Under the pieces are notes generated by a model, which worked only from the letters and a program-made list of their open reading frames with translations, did no database searches and was not told where the DNA came from. A program made the translations under genes and the position numbers. Source: Pantoea sp. At-9b (GTDB lineage: Bacteria; Pseudomonadota; Gammaproteobacteria; Enterobacterales; Enterobacteriaceae). Taken from it: a stretch of DNA of 64,000 nt. The stretch spans positions 1,302,001-1,366,000 of the forward strand of contig NC_014837.1 of the NCBI RefSeq assembly GCF_000175935.2. The letters are read 5' to 3'. Positions 18,746 through 28,996 of this stretch are shown here, one piece after another; within the stretch, counting starts at the first letter, position 1; each line of letters opens with the position of its first letter.

Positions 18746-19989
18746 CAGGGTCTGGCTCCTTTGTTGTCGGCCTCCACGCGATCCTGCGTCTCCATCTCCG
18801 GTTGTACCGGGGGATCAATCTGCGCCAGCCGGGGAGTATGGGCGGGCAGCCAGCCCGCAATCGCCGGAAAGTGGCGTAAGAAGTGAAACACCAGCACGCT
18901 TTTGGTCAGATGCCACCAGGTGCGCGGCGGCAGTTTATCGTCCTGGACCCGCTGGCAATCTTCACTCAGCAATTGTTCGAGGTGCGCGCGCAGCGTCTGG
19001 TTAAAGGCGCGGTCATGCACCATCAGGTTGGCCTCCAGATTGAGCGATAAACTAAGGGGATCGAGATTACTGGAACCCACGGTTGACCAATGCTGATCCT
19101 GCACCGCGATCTTGCCATGCAACGGGCGGCGGCAATATTCGTATACCTCGACACCGCCATCGACCAGATAGTTGTACAGCATCTCCGCCCCCACTTTGAC
19201 AATCGGCATGTCCGGCTCGCCCTGCACGATCAGTCGTACCCGCACGCCCCGGCGGGCGGCAAGCCGCATCTCGTGCAGCAAGCGGTAGCCAGGGAAAAAG
19301 TAGGCATTGGCAATGATCACATCGCGTTGGGCTTTACGCAGCATGTCGAGATAGTGTTGCTCGATATCATCACGGTGGTCGTGGTTGTCACGAAACACGA
19401 ACAGCACCTGCGCATCGCCGGGCAGGGCGTTGAGGGCCGGACGATGTGAACGATGCCCCCACCAGCGGCGGGTCACTTGCTCGCTACCGATGGCCTGTTG
19501 TACATAGCGCGCTACATCCAGTACCACCGGGCCTTTCACTTCGACGGCATAGTCCTGTTTGGCCTGCGGACCGAAGTCGGTGTTATGTTCGGCCGAAAAA
19601 TTAATCCCGCCAACAAAGGCGATCACCTCATCAACCACCACGATTTTGCGGTGCAGACGACGGAACAGGTTGGTGCGCATCCCCAGTAGCAGCGGGCGTG
19701 GATCGTAATAAATAAAGCGCACGCCCGCGGCGGTCAGGCTGTTGACATAGTTGTCCGACAGGTCCGGTGAACCGTAGCCATCTACCATCACTTCCACCCT
19801 GACTCCGCGCTGCGCTGCGGCCAGCAGTTCGCGGTGCAACGCCTTGCCCACCTGATCTTCAAACAGGATAAAGGTTTCCAACAGCAGGGTGCGCTCAGCG
19901 CGCTGGATAGCACCAAACACGCGCGGAAAGAAGGCTTCGCCGTTTTCCAGCAGGCGCAGTTGGTTGCCGTCGCGCCAGCTGAAATTCAT
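18745..19989 (-). CDS. clsB: ClsB, cardiolipin synthase B
   Basis: A 414-residue phospholipase D superfamily enzyme that makes cardiolipin (and phosphatidylglycerol) by transphosphatidylation at the inner membrane. Both HKD motifs are intact: H113-K115-D120 (HRKIVVVD) and H291-K293-D298 (HGKIAVQD), each followed by the usual G/N segment (GGINFS, GSSNLDP). It lacks the N-terminal TM helices of ClsA, like E. coli ClsB. The ATG overlaps the ybhP stop, consistent with a ybhP-clsB-ybhN transcript. Confidence 0.95.
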   Translation of the reverse strand: MNFSWRDGNQLRLLENGEAFFPRVFGAIQRAERTLLLETFILFEDQVGKALHRELLAAAQRGVRVEVMVDGYGSPDLSDNYVNSLTAAGVRFIYYDPRPLLLGMRTNLFRRLHRKIVVVDEVIAFVGGINFSAEHNTDFGPQAKQDYAVEVKGPVVLDVARYVQQAIGSEQVTRRWWGHRSHRPALNALPGDAQVLFVFRDNHDHRDDIEQHYLDMLRKAQRDVIIANAYFFPGYRLLHEMRLAARRGVRVRLIVQGEPDMPIVKVGAEMLYNYLVDGGVEVYEYCRRPLHGKIAVQDQHWSTVGSSNLDPLSLSLNLEANLMVHDRAFNQTLRAHLEQLLSEDCQRVQDDKLPPRTWWHLTKSVLVFHFLRHFPAIAGWLPAHTPRLAQIDPPVQPEMETQDRVEADNKGARP

Positions 19990-20747
19990 AAGCAGATCTC
20001 CACGGCCAACGGGGCATGGTCAGATAAATGCGACCAGGGTTTTACCGGCAGCGCCCATGGTTGGCTGATGGCGGCATTGCGAACATAGATGCGATCAAGC
20101 CGCAACAACGGAAAGCGGGCCGGGAAGGTCCGCGCCGGGCGGCCACTTTTCAGGCTGAACACTTCCTCCAGCCCGGCATGACGTTTGAGGTATGGGTTGG
20201 CGCGCACCTGCCAGTCATTAAAATCACCGGCCACCACCAGCGGGGCATCAGGCGGGAGTGAGGCGATCATCTCGCACATCATCCGTAACTGAGCGCGCCG
20301 ATGCGGCTCACGCAGACCGAGATGTACACAGATGACATGCAGCGGTTGCGGCTGCCCCGGCAGGCTGATTTTGCAGTGCAACATGCCGCGGTTTTCGCCT
20401 CCGGCAACAGAAATATCGCGATTTTCATACTCAACGATCGGAAAACGTGACAATATCGCGTTCCCGTGATGTCCTTCAGGGTAGACTGCGTTACGGCCAT
20501 AGGCATAATCGTGCCACATGGTGTCGGCGATAAACTCGTAATGTGAGGTTTCCGGCCAGTTTTCAATGTGTAAGGAATGAATGGCGTGGGTACCCATCAC
20601 CTCTTGCAGGAAGACAATATCGGCGGAGGTGGCACGCGCGGCATCGCGCAATTCCGGCAGGATAAAGCGGCGGTTGAAGCTGGTGAACCCTTTATGGGTA
20701 TTGATCGTCAGGACTTTTATCGAAAATCCTTGCGCATTTTGTGTCAT
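19986..20747 (-). CDS. ybhP: YbhP, endonuclease/exonuclease/phosphatase-family protein
   Basis: A 253-residue protein of the EEP (DNase I/APE1-like) superfamily. Visible metal and catalytic blocks are FLQEV (glutamate), [10 protein letters not shown] (Asp/Asn) and [10 protein letters not shown] (His). Its coupling to clsB suggests a phosphodiesterase acting in lipid metabolism rather than DNA repair, but no substrate is established. It heads the ybhP-clsB-ybhN group and is divergent from ybhQ. Confidence 0.88.
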   Translation of the reverse strand: MTQNAQGFSIKVLTINTHKGFTSFNRRFILPELRDAARATSADIVFLQEVMGTHAIHSLHIENWPETSHYEFIADTMWHDYAYGRNAVYPEGHHGNAILSRFPIVEYENRDISVAGGENRGMLHCKISLPGQPQPLHVICVHLGLREPHRRAQLRMMCEMIASLPPDAPLVVAGDFNDWQVRANPYLKRHAGLEEVFSLKSGRPARTFPARFPLLRLDRIYVRNAAISQPWALPVKPWSHLSDHAPLAVEICL

Positions 20748-20923
20748 ACTGCGACGCGCTCCTTTTCATCATCAACAGGATAAAGTGTAGTCTTTGTCAC
20801 AAATGAGAGGCGACGGGAGCGGAAAATTAGGGTGTTATCCGAAATTTGCCTTACATTGAGGAAATCTGTCTGGCCGTGGCCAGATACACTTGGGCGATCT
20901 GTTGGGTCTGCCAGGAGAAGAGA

Positions 20924-21316
20924 ATGAAATGGTCTAATCGTGTTCAGATTGTTACCGGACAAACCTGCGTTCATATTGCGATGCACCTGCTGGTGATCGC
21001 CGCGCTGGTCTGGGGCTGGAAACACAAGGCGCTGGTTGAAGTGAGCAGTACCCTGGTGGCGGCCTATGTTGTGGTGTTTATCACCATGCTGGTCACGCAG
21101 CGTAGTGCCCGTTTGCGTATGCTTGGCGACTCTCTGGAAGAAGTGACCACCACCTACTACTTCGGAGCGGCGATGCTGACGCTGTTCCTGGTGTCACGCA
21201 TCATCCACAATAACCTGCTGCTCGGCTGCCTTGGTGTGGTCATGCTGGTAGGACCGGCACTGGTTTCCCTGCTGGCGAAAGAACCGGCGCAGCGCGTACA
21301 GAAGAAACGCAGTTAA
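20924..21316 (+). CDS. ybhQ: YbhQ, small inner-membrane protein
   Basis: A 130-residue protein with about four hydrophobic segments. It starts MKWSNRVQIVTGQTC and carries LEEVTTTYYFGAAM and GPALVSLLAKEP, closely resembling E. coli YbhQ (136 residues), whose function is unknown. CCAGGAGAAGAG precedes ATG 20924; the frame is open 26 codons further upstream but without a ribosome site. A hairpin terminator follows the stop. Confidence 0.9.
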   Translation: MKWSNRVQIVTGQTCVHIAMHLLVIAALVWGWKHKALVEVSSTLVAAYVVVFITMLVTQRSARLRMLGDSLEEVTTTYYFGAAMLTLFLVSRIIHNNLLLGCLGVVMLVGPALVSLLAKEPAQRVQKKRS

Positions 21317-21325
21317 CTGATTCGT

Positions 21326-21354
21326 AACGGCGCGATGTATCGCGCCGTTTTTTT
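21326..21354 (+). terminator. Rho-independent terminator of ybhQ
   Basis: AACGGCGCGA pairs with TCGCGCCGTT around a 4-base loop and is followed by a T run (to 21354). The stem resembles the window's REP-like palindrome, which may have been co-opted. Confidence 0.85.
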
Positions 21355-21516
21355 GCCGTCGATTGTCGCGCAATGCTGGCGGAAAGCTGCTACACTGCCG
21401 CGCTTACGCATGGTAGTTTGTGCCCTTTTCACACGTGAGCTTTAGGCTTGCGTCATATCCCCCCTGAAAACTACATCGCCAACAGCGGTCAGGGCGGTTC
21501 GGAGTAATACACCTGC

Positions 21517-22872
21517 ATGTCTTTTGACTCTCTCGGCTTAAATGCCGATATTTTGCGTGCGGTAGCAGAACAGGGCTATCGTGAACCGACGCCAATCCAG
21601 CGTCAGGCTATTCCCGTGGTGCTGGCTGGTCGTGACCTGCTGGCGAGCGCCCAGACCGGCACCGGCAAAACCGCCGGGTTTACGCTGCCATTGTTGCAGC
21701 GTCTGTCGGCAAAAGATGCACCGGCACGCGGACGTCGCCCGGTGCGTGCGTTGATCCTTACGCCAACCCGTGAACTGGCCGCTCAGGTCGGTGAAAACGT
21801 GCGTGAATACAGCCAGTACCTCAACCTGCGTTCGCTGGTGGTGTTTGGCGGCGTCAGCATTAACCCGCAAATGATGAAACTGCGCGGTGGCGTGGACGTG
21901 CTGGTGGCGACACCGGGCCGTCTGCTCGATCTGGCGCATCAAAACGCGGTCGATCTGTCACACGTGGAAATCCTCGTGCTGGATGAAGCCGACCGTATGC
22001 TGGACATGGGCTTTATCCACGATATCCGCCGTGTGCTGGCGAAACTGCCTGCCAAACGTCAGAACCTGCTGTTCTCCGCGACCTTCTCCGACGAGATCAA
22101 GTCGCTGGCGGAAAAGCTGCTGAATAACCCGGAGCAGGTGGAAGTGGCGCGCCGCAACACCGCCTCTGAGCAGGTTTCTCAGCAGGTGCATTTTGTTGAT
22201 AAAAAACGTAAACGTGAGCTGCTGTCGCTGATGATTGGTCGCGACAACTGGCAGCAGGTGCTGGTCTTTACCCGTACCAAACACGGTGCTAACCATTTGG
22301 CTGAACAGCTGAATAAAGACGGCATCACCGCGGCGGCGATCCACGGCAACAAGAGCCAGGGCGCGCGTACCCGTGCATTGGCCGATTTCAAATCCGGTGG
22401 CATTCGTGTGCTGGTGGCGACCGACATCGCCGCGCGTGGTCTCGACATCGAAGAACTGCCACACGTCGTGAACTATGAACTGCCGAACGTGGCAGAAGAT
22501 TATGTGCACCGTATTGGCCGTACCGGTCGTGCTGCCGCTACCGGTGCCGCCCTGTCGCTGGTATGCGTGGACGAACACAAACTGCTGCGTGATATCGAAC
22601 GTCTGCTGAAACGTGAAATCCCACGCATTGCGCTGCCAGGATTCGATCCGGACCCGAGCATCAAAGCTGAGCCGATCCAGAATGGCCGCCAGCAGCAACA
22701 GCAGCGTGGTGGTCGTGGTCGTGGCCCGGCAGCGGGCGGTAATCCGCGTCCGCAGAGTGAAGGCCGTGCGCCACGTCCGCAGGGTGAAAACCGTGCGCCG
22801 CGCCGTCAGGGTCAGGATGGCAAACCGGCGCGTTCACGTCGTCCGGCAGCGAACAAAAGCGGTAACCACTAA
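21517..22872 (+). CDS. rhlE: RhlE, DEAD-box RNA helicase
   Basis: A 451-residue ATP-dependent RNA helicase involved in ribosome assembly and RNA turnover. The Q motif ([13 protein letters not shown]) is at 21-33, Walker A AQTGTGKT at 45-52, then PTRELA, DEAD (VLDEADRML), SAT (FSATFS) and HRIGRTGRA. The basic, glutamine- and glycine-rich tail from about 385 ([12 protein letters not shown] and RAPRPQGEN repeats) is typical of RhlE and binds RNA. The 200-base gap before it holds only the ybhQ terminator and a presumed promoter. Confidence 0.95.
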   Translation: MSFDSLGLNADILRAVAEQGYREPTPIQRQAIPVVLAGRDLLASAQTGTGKTAGFTLPLLQRLSAKDAPARGRRPVRALILTPTRELAAQVGENVREYSQYLNLRSLVVFGGVSINPQMMKLRGGVDVLVATPGRLLDLAHQNAVDLSHVEILVLDEADRMLDMGFIHDIRRVLAKLPAKRQNLLFSATFSDEIKSLAEKLLNNPEQVEVARRNTASEQVSQQVHFVDKKRKRELLSLMIGRDNWQQVLVFTRTKHGANHLAEQLNKDGITAAAIHGNKSQGARTRALADFKSGGIRVLVATDIAARGLDIEELPHVVNYELPNVAEDYVHRIGRTGRAAATGAALSLVCVDEHKLLRDIERLLKREIPRIALPGFDPDPSIKAEPIQNGRQQQQQRGGRGRGPAAGGNPRPQSEGRAPRPQGENRAPRRQGQDGKPARSRRPAANKSGNH

Positions 22873-22876
22873 GTCG

Positions 22877-23833
22877 ATGCGGGTTTTACTGGCGCCGATG
22901 GAGGGCGTGCTCGATTCGCTGGTGCGCGAGCTGCTCTCTGAAGTGAATGATTATGATCTGTGCATCACCGAGTTTTTGCGCGTGGTCGATCAGCTGCTGC
23001 CGGTCAAATCCTTCCATCGTCTGTGCCCGGAACTGCAACATCACAGCCGCACGCCGTCCGGTACGCGCGTGCGGCTGCAACTGCTGGGACAGTATCCCGA
23101 GTGGCTGGCAGAAAATGCCGCCCGTGCGGTAGAGCTGGGTTCCTGGGGCGTTGACCTCAACTGCGGTTGCCCGTCGAAGCTGGTTAACGGCAGCGGCGGT
23201 GGGGCGACCTTGCTGAAAGATCCCGAACTGATTTATCGCGGCGCGAAAGCGATGCGTGCAGCAGTGCCGGATCACCTGCCGGTTACCGTCAAGGTGCGTC
23301 TGGGCTGGGATTCCAGCGATCGGCGTTTTGAGATTGCCGATGCGGTGCAGCAGGCCGGGGCCAGCGAATTGGTGGTGCACGGTCGCACCAAAGAAGAGGG
23401 CTACCGCGCCGAAAGCATCAACTGGCAGGCGATTGGCGAAATCCGCCAGCGACTGCGTATCCCGGTGATCGCCAATGGCGAAATCTGGAACTGGCAGGAT
23501 GCGCAGGATTGTCTGCGCATCACCGGTTGCGATGCGGTGATGCTGGGACGCGGCGCGCTCAACGTGCCAAACCTGAGCCGTGTGGTGAAGTACAACGAAG
23601 CCCCCATGGCTTGGCCACAGGTGGTGGCGTTGTTGCAGAAGTACACCCGTCTGGAAAAACAGGGTGATACGGGCCTGTACCATGTGGCACGTATTAAGCA
23701 GTGGCTGGGCTATCTGCGTAAGGCGTATCACGAAGCGGACGGGCTGTTCAGCGAAATCCGTACCTTAAAAGTCTCGTCTGAAATTGCCGCCGCGATTGAG
23801 CGCCATGCGCAACGTTGCATTAACCAGACATAA
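22877..23833 (+). CDS. dusC: DusC, tRNA-dihydrouridine(16) synthase
   Basis: A 318-residue FMN-dependent TIM-barrel enzyme that reduces U16 in tRNA. It starts [14 protein letters not shown], the FMN-binding DusC N-terminus. The catalytic cysteine is C98 in [19 protein letters not shown] and IANGEIW follow. ATG 22877 is 5 bases after the rhlE stop, so co-transcription with rhlE is likely. In E. coli dusC sits elsewhere, near yohF; here the two are about 8 kb apart. Confidence 0.95.
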   Translation: MRVLLAPMEGVLDSLVRELLSEVNDYDLCITEFLRVVDQLLPVKSFHRLCPELQHHSRTPSGTRVRLQLLGQYPEWLAENAARAVELGSWGVDLNCGCPSKLVNGSGGGATLLKDPELIYRGAKAMRAAVPDHLPVTVKVRLGWDSSDRRFEIADAVQQAGASELVVHGRTKEEGYRAESINWQAIGEIRQRLRIPVIANGEIWNWQDAQDCLRITGCDAVMLGRGALNVPNLSRVVKYNEAPMAWPQVVALLQKYTRLEKQGDTGLYHVARIKQWLGYLRKAYHEADGLFSEIRTLKVSSEIAAAIERHAQRCINQT

Positions 23834-23909
23834 AAAAATCCGCGACCCATTAGCAGGCTAAGGGTATAGTAGTGTTTCAACTTCACCCAGTTACGCAACG
23901 CCACTGCAC

Positions 23910-25115
23910 ATGTCTGACGCCGCTGTACTGAGTAATGCTCAGTTAAATAAACGCATTCTTTCCGTCCTGATTTTCACCTTCTTTTGCTATCTCTCCGTGG
24001 GCCTGCCGTTGGCGGTGCTGCCGGGATTCGTGCATAACCAGCTCGGTTTCAGCTCGTTTATGGCGGGGTTGATTATCAGCGTTCAGTATTTCGCTACCCT
24101 GATGAGTCGCCCGCACTCAGGTCGCCTGGCGGATCGCTTTGGCCCCAAACGCGTAGTGATGCTCGGCTTAATTTGCTGTGGTATGAGTGGCGTGTTGTCG
24201 ATTATTGCGGCGCTCTGCCGTGACATCCCCATGCTTAGCCTGCTATTGCTGGCATTGGGTCGTGTTTTTCTTGGGGTCGGCGAGAGCTTCAGCAGTACCG
24301 GCTCTACCCTGTGGGGTATGAATATTGTCGGGCCGTTGCAGACTGCACGTGTCATCTCGTGGAACGGCGTGGCAACCTACTTCGCCATGGCGATTGGTGC
24401 GCCGCTCGGCGTACTGCTGAATCAATGGTTCGGCATCAGTGGTTTTGCCGGACTGGTGGCCTTGATGGGCATCGTGGGTTTTGTGCTGGCGTATCAAAAG
24501 CCGCCGGTCAGCGTCACAACGGGCGTGCGTATCCCCTTCCATCGCGTCGTCAGCCGTGTCTGGTTGTTTGGCCTGGCACTGGGCTTTGGCACCATCGGTT
24601 TTGGGGTGATCTCCACCTTTATCACCCTCTATTTCGCCAGCCGTGACTGGAGTGGTGCCGCTTTCGCGCTGACGGTATTCAGCCTCGGTTTTGTCATTGT
24701 GCGTCTTGGCTTTGGTCGTTACATCACCCGTTTTGGTGGCCTGAAAGTCTCGCTGGTGTCGTTTGTTCTGGAGTGCGCGGGGCTGCTGTTGATCTGGCAG
24801 GCGGATAGCGCCTGGCTGGTGGATGTCGGTGCTTTCCTGACCGGCGCAGGCTTCTCGCTGATATTCCCGGCGTTGGGGGTAGAAGCGGTGAAGCAGGTGC
24901 AGCAGCAGGATCAGGGGTCGGCACTGGGCACGTATTCGGCCTTTCTGGATTTAGGTCTGGGGCTGACCGGGCCGGTAGCGGGATTGCTGATTGGTCACTG
25001 GGGGATGCAGTCGGTCTATCTGGCGGCGGCGCTGATGGTGCTGGGCGCGTTCCTGATTACCTGGCGTCTCCAGCAACAGCACGGTCGCCGCGCGACCGTG
25101 CAGACGGCGGGTTAA
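23910..25115 (+). CDS. MFS transporter, YhhS/YfcJ family
   Basis: A 401-residue protein with twelve hydrophobic segments. FFCYLSVGLPLAVLPGFVH, SRPHSGRLADRFGPKR (the loop 2-3 motif A) and GAGFSLIFPALGVEAVK resemble E. coli YhhS and YfcJ, putative arabinose/drug-type exporters. There is no strong ribosome site before ATG 23910. The 3' end overlaps ppk2 tail-to-tail by 4 bases. The transported compound cannot be told from sequence. Confidence 0.85.
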   Translation: MSDAAVLSNAQLNKRILSVLIFTFFCYLSVGLPLAVLPGFVHNQLGFSSFMAGLIISVQYFATLMSRPHSGRLADRFGPKRVVMLGLICCGMSGVLSIIAALCRDIPMLSLLLLALGRVFLGVGESFSSTGSTLWGMNIVGPLQTARVISWNGVATYFAMAIGAPLGVLLNQWFGISGFAGLVALMGIVGFVLAYQKPPVSVTTGVRIPFHRVVSRVWLFGLALGFGTIGFGVISTFITLYFASRDWSGAAFALTVFSLGFVIVRLGFGRYITRFGGLKVSLVSFVLECAGLLLIWQADSAWLVDVGAFLTGAGFSLIFPALGVEAVKQVQQQDQGSALGTYSAFLDLGLGLTGPVAGLLIGHWGMQSVYLAAALMVLGAFLITWRLQQQHGRRATVQTAG

Positions 25116-26029
25116 TACTTTTCCGGGACGATCATATGATCCGGCACCGGTGCGCGACGGTAATCTTCATGCCGTTCGCGCGTCGGTAAGGCAATCGCCT
25201 TCTGTTCGCCCTCTTCATAAGGCACCTGTTGCAGCAGATGGCTGATGCAGTTGAGGCGGGCGCGTTTCTTGTCCACGCCCTGAACCACCCACCACGGCGC
25301 TTCGTCGATGTGGGTGCGTGCCAGCATCTCCTCTTTCGCTTCGGTGTAATCTTCCCAGCGACGGCGGCTCTCCAGATCCATCGGGCTGAGTTTCCACTGC
25401 TTCAGCGGGTCGTGAATACGGCTGAGGAAGCGTAATTCCTGCTCCTCATCGGTGATGGAAAACCAATATTTCACGATCTGAATGCCGCTGCGCGTCAGCA
25501 TTTTTTCAAACTCCGGCACGCTGCGATAAAACTCCTCGACTTCCGCATCGTTGCAAAAGCCCATCACGCGTTCAACACCGGCGCGGTTATACCAGCTACG
25601 GTCAAACAACACCATCTCCCCGGCAGCCGGTAAGTGGGCGATATAGCGTTGAAAGTACCATTGGGTTTTCTCGCGATCGTTGGGGGCGGGCAAGGCCGCA
25701 ACCCGGCAGGTGCGCGGGTTCAGGCGCTGGGTGATGCGTTTGATCACGCCGCCTTTGCCTGCGGCATCACGGCCTTCAAACAGGATCACCATGCGGTGCC
25801 CGGTACGCATCACCCAATCCTGCATTTTTACCAGCTCGCCCTGTAGGTGCAGCAGCTCGCGGAAATAGCGGCGACGCCAGGCTTTCTCATCATCCGCCTG
25901 GGGTTGTCCGTCGCCAAATCGCAGGTCATCCAGTTCCATCTCCAGCTCTTCGTCGTAGCTGTCGTAGAACTCCTGGAGCAGGCGTTGATTAAAGGTCTCG
26001 CTTTGAAACGTATTGTCGTGTGTGGCCAT
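25112..26029 (-). CDS. ppk2: Polyphosphate kinase 2 (PPK2 family)
   Basis: A 305-residue single-domain PPK2, which transfers phosphate between polyphosphate and nucleoside di- or monophosphates. Walker A GRDAAGKGG is at 86-94 and the second motif DRSWYNRAG at 143-151; the lid-type helix follows. The acidic N-terminus (about 25-48) is typical of class I members that make ATP or GTP from polyphosphate, though the class is inferred. The start is 12 bases after the stop of the phosphate transporter gene on the same strand, so the two form an operon linking phosphate import and polyphosphate use. Confidence 0.92.
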   Translation of the reverse strand: MATHDNTFQSETFNQRLLQEFYDSYDEELEMELDDLRFGDGQPQADDEKAWRRRYFRELLHLQGELVKMQDWVMRTGHRMVILFEGRDAAGKGGVIKRITQRLNPRTCRVAALPAPNDREKTQWYFQRYIAHLPAAGEMVLFDRSWYNRAGVERVMGFCNDAEVEEFYRSVPEFEKMLTRSGIQIVKYWFSITDEEQELRFLSRIHDPLKQWKLSPMDLESRRRWEDYTEAKEEMLARTHIDEAPWWVVQGVDKKRARLNCISHLLQQVPYEEGEQKAIALPTRERHEDYRRAPVPDHMIVPEKY

Positions 26030-26041
26030 GGCTAATCACCG

Positions 26042-27652
26042 TTAAAGATGGATAAACAGGGCGTAAAGCAGCCCTGCAAGAAGAATGGAAACCGGTAAAG
26101 TCAGCACCCAGGCGACCGCCAGATTACGTAAGGTCGCGAGTTGCAAACCGGAACGGTTGGCGGCCATCGAACCCGCGACACCGGAAGAGAGCACGTGGGT
26201 GGTGGAAACCGGCAGACCAAAGCCGTCGGCGGCCCCGATGGTGGCCATCGCCACCAACTCTGCGCTGGCACCCTGGGCATAATTAAGATGGGTTTTGCCG
26301 ATGCGTTCTCCCACCGTCACCACAATGCGTCGCCAGCCGACCATGGTGCCGAGGCCCAGCGCGATGGCGACCACCACTTTTACCCACATCGGGATAAAAC
26401 GCGTGGCGCTGTCCAGCTCGCGTTTCACCGCCGCCAGATTACGTTCCGTCTCTTCCGGCAGCGCCACTTTGGCGCTTTGTAGATGCTTGATGGATTCCGA
26501 GGCGAGATACATATCATTACGCGTATTGGTGACCGACTGTGCCGGGATTTTCTCCATCGAGCCGTAGCGGCGAATCTGATCGCCAATGTCACCGAGCATC
26601 ATGCCCAGCGCAGGCAGTACCTGCGGGCGTGGCTGGCTGGTGCGCACAAACTCGGTCAGAACGTCGCGCGGTGCCGGGATAGCGGCAGTGGCCGGTTGCA
26701 GCGTCAGTAGCTGCTGTTCCGTGACCTGGGTTAAGGCGGCGACACGTGGGATCTGATCCGGCGGCAGCGAACGGTTGAGGGCATAGGCAATCGGCATGGT
26801 GCCGACCAGAATTAACATGATCAGCCCCATACCTTTCTGACCGTCATTGGAGCCATGGGCAAAGGAAACTCCGGTGCAGGTGAGGATCAGCAGACCACGG
26901 ATCCACACCGGCGGCGGCTGGTCATTTTTCGGCGCTTCATACAGCTGACGATTGCGGATCAAGGCTTTCATCGCCAGCAACAGCAGCGCTGCACAGACAA
27001 ACCCGACGATGGGCGACAGCAGCAAGGAATAACCGACTTTCAACGCCTGATCCCAGTCCACGCCGCTGGTACCGCTGCGGCCGTGCAGCAGGGCATTCGC
27101 CACCCCAACGCCGATGATCGAACCGATCAAGGTGTGGGAGGAGGAGGAGGGCAGGCCAAAATACCAGGTGCCGAGGTTCCAGATAATCGCCGAGAACAGC
27201 AGCGCATACACCATGGCAAAGCCATTGCCGCTGCCTGCCTGGAGAATCAGTTCCACCGGTAGCAGCGAAATAATGCCAAACGCCACCACGCCGCTGGAGA
27301 GCAGTACACCAAGAAAGTTACACATGCCCGACCACACCACCGCCACGCCGGGCGTCAGGGAGTGGGTGTAAATCACCGTGGCTACCGCGTTCGCGGTGTC
27401 GTGAAAGCCATTGACGAATTCAAAGCCGAGTGCGATCAGCAACGCCAGCCCCAATAGCAGGAACGGGGTGTAGCTGGTGACCGGCGCACCGGTATCGGAC
27501 ACATCGTTAAACAGGTTGATGGCGGTAAAGGCCAGCCCGGCCAGCACCAGCAGCAGAAACAGCGAGCGGGAGAAACGGCCGCCACGCTGCTGGAGATTGG
27601 GACGTCCGCCGATGGATGACGACGCTGACGCCGGTAAACTGTTATCGCTCAT
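26042..27652 (-). CDS. Pit-family low-affinity inorganic phosphate transporter
   Basis: A 536-residue PiT-type H+/metal-phosphate symporter with about ten TM segments. The two inverted PiT signatures are visible: FEFVNGFHDTANAVATVIYT near the N-terminus and FAHGSNDGQKGMGLIM past the middle. A hydrophilic cytoplasmic loop of roughly 100 residues (VAALTQVTEQQLLTLQ to SATRFIP) separates the halves, as in E. coli PitA. The start at 27652 (MSDNSLPAS) follows GGGGTGTG; the frame is open 34 codons further but those look non-coding. It is co-transcribed with ppk2. Confidence 0.9.
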   Translation of the reverse strand: MSDNSLPASASSSIGGRPNLQQRGGRFSRSLFLLLVLAGLAFTAINLFNDVSDTGAPVTSYTPFLLLGLALLIALGFEFVNGFHDTANAVATVIYTHSLTPGVAVVWSGMCNFLGVLLSSGVVAFGIISLLPVELILQAGSGNGFAMVYALLFSAIIWNLGTWYFGLPSSSSHTLIGSIIGVGVANALLHGRSGTSGVDWDQALKVGYSLLLSPIVGFVCAALLLLAMKALIRNRQLYEAPKNDQPPPVWIRGLLILTCTGVSFAHGSNDGQKGMGLIMLILVGTMPIAYALNRSLPPDQIPRVAALTQVTEQQLLTLQPATAAIPAPRDVLTEFVRTSQPRPQVLPALGMMLGDIGDQIRRYGSMEKIPAQSVTNTRNDMYLASESIKHLQSAKVALPEETERNLAAVKRELDSATRFIPMWVKVVVAIALGLGTMVGWRRIVVTVGERIGKTHLNYAQGASAELVAMATIGAADGFGLPVSTTHVLSSGVAGSMAANRSGLQLATLRNLAVAWVLTLPVSILLAGLLYALFIHL

Positions 27653-27815
27653 AGCACACCCCGGTGTGGATGACGATGCCGGATGGCACCCGTTACCCGC
27701 AGTGTGATACCGGTTTTGTATGACAGAATGATGATGTTGCCGGTTGCCTGTCATCTCTCTGTCATCTTACTGACGCAGGCTGTGGATCTGACCGCAGCCG
27801 GATTTCCTGATAGCT

Positions 27816-28841
27816 ATGCTCCAGCCTGTTCTGCCGCTTACCACGTTGCCCGACTTCAATAATGAAGTGGCCGGGCTGATCCATGGTTACCTGTTTTCAC
27901 CTGACTGTTTGCCCCAGCGACTCAGCGCGCGCGAAGCGTCGCAGCTGGCACGCCAGACCCTGCCGGAAGCGCATTTCCTCTGGCTACACATCAATCTGAA
28001 CCATGCCCGTGCTGAGCGCTGGGTCCAGGTCCACTTTGCGGTGGATAGTGATTTCTTCGATGAGATCCACTCCGCCTCACCACGCACCCGGCTGGCGCAG
28101 CAAAATGATGCGCTGCTGGCGGTACTGAACGATGTGACCTTCAGCCAGGAGGAACACAACGCGCAGAACGCGACGCTGTGGATATGGTGCCGCCCACAGG
28201 TCATTGTCAGCGCACGTTACCGACCGGTTGGCATGATTGAGCGTATGCATCAGCAACTGGACCGGTTGTCATTTGCCCAACCCGATGCGTTGCTGCTGTG
28301 GCTGTTGGGGGAGCAGGAGGCGCAACTGGAGCAAGTGGTACGCCGTTCCAGCGCCGCCGTGGACGCGATCGAGGAGCGGCTACTGAGCCAGGCGATCAAA
28401 GCCAATCGCAGCGAGTTGGGGCGTCTGCGGCGGATGCTGCTGCGCATTCAGCGCTTGCTGGCTCCCGAGCCGGCGGCGTTGTTTCGCCTGTTGAACCGTC
28501 CCCCTGGCTGGCTGAAGCGCGAGCCGCTGGGCGAGCTACGTATTTTTACCGAAGAGTTCAGCGTCGCGCTGAATGATCTCGCCAGCCTGATGGAGCGGAT
28601 TCGTTTATTGCAGGAAGAGATCGCCGCCCGACTGATGGAGCAGAGCAACCGCACCTTGTTCCTGCTGACGGTGATCACGGTGCTGGCCTTGCCGATCAAC
28701 ATCGTGGCGGGATTTTTTGGCATGAACGTGGGGGGCATTCCGCTGGCAAGTAATCCACACGGATTTTTATTGCTGGTGTTGCTGGTACTGGCGTTTACCC
28801 TGGTGGCGGGTTGGCTGGCGTTGCGGCGGCCACGCGACTAA
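27816..28841 (+). CDS. CorA-family channel, ZntB-like Zn2+ transporter
   Basis: A 341-residue CorA superfamily protein: a large N-terminal cytosolic funnel domain, long helices around 150-280, and two C-terminal TMs. The pore signature GMNVGGIPLASNPHGF has GMN and the G-G-I-P loop of ZntB rather than the MPEL loop of Mg2+ channels, so zinc transport is more likely than magnesium. The gene is divergent from the pit gene. A REP-like cluster follows its stop. Confidence 0.85.
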   Translation: MLQPVLPLTTLPDFNNEVAGLIHGYLFSPDCLPQRLSAREASQLARQTLPEAHFLWLHINLNHARAERWVQVHFAVDSDFFDEIHSASPRTRLAQQNDALLAVLNDVTFSQEEHNAQNATLWIWCRPQVIVSARYRPVGMIERMHQQLDRLSFAQPDALLLWLLGEQEAQLEQVVRRSSAAVDAIEERLLSQAIKANRSELGRLRRMLLRIQRLLAPEPAALFRLLNRPPGWLKREPLGELRIFTEEFSVALNDLASLMERIRLLQEEIAARLMEQSNRTLFLLTVITVLALPINIVAGFFGMNVGGIPLASNPHGFLLLVLLVLAFTLVAGWLALRRPRD

Positions 28842-28848
28842 CTCCTTG

Positions 28849-28932
28849 CACGATAAATCGCGAACTGATTGCGCGATAAATCGCGCCGCTACAGGGGGGC
28901 TCGAAACGTAGCGGCGCGATTTATCGCGCGGT
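28849..28932. repeat. Cluster of three REP-like units
   Basis: CACGATAAATCGCG, GCGCGATAAATCGCGCCGCTAC and an inverted GTAGCGGCGCGATTTATCGC follow each other within 85 bases, in the convergent gap between the zntB-like gene and ldtB. The last two can pair over about 22 bases. Confidence 0.8.
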
Positions 28933-28945
28933 TTTTATAGCGAGC

Positions 28946-28974
28946 AACAAAAAAGCCAGCCCGCAGGCTGGCTT
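28946..28974 (-). terminator. Rho-independent terminator of ldtB
   Basis: On the minus strand AAGCCAGCC and GGCTGGCTT form a 9-bp stem with a 4-base loop, followed by a T6 run. It lies 22 bases after the ldtB stop. Confidence 0.88.
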
Positions 28975-28996
28975 GATCTCATTACCCGCGCAGGGA

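Noticed and set aside
22680..22860. Short tandem-like repeats at the 3' end of rhlE
   Set aside because: They encode the basic RGG/RAP tail of the helicase and are not a CRISPR or mobile repeat.
22886..23731. A 281-codon open frame opposite dusC
   Set aside because: Mirror of the dusC codons, without an initiation signal.
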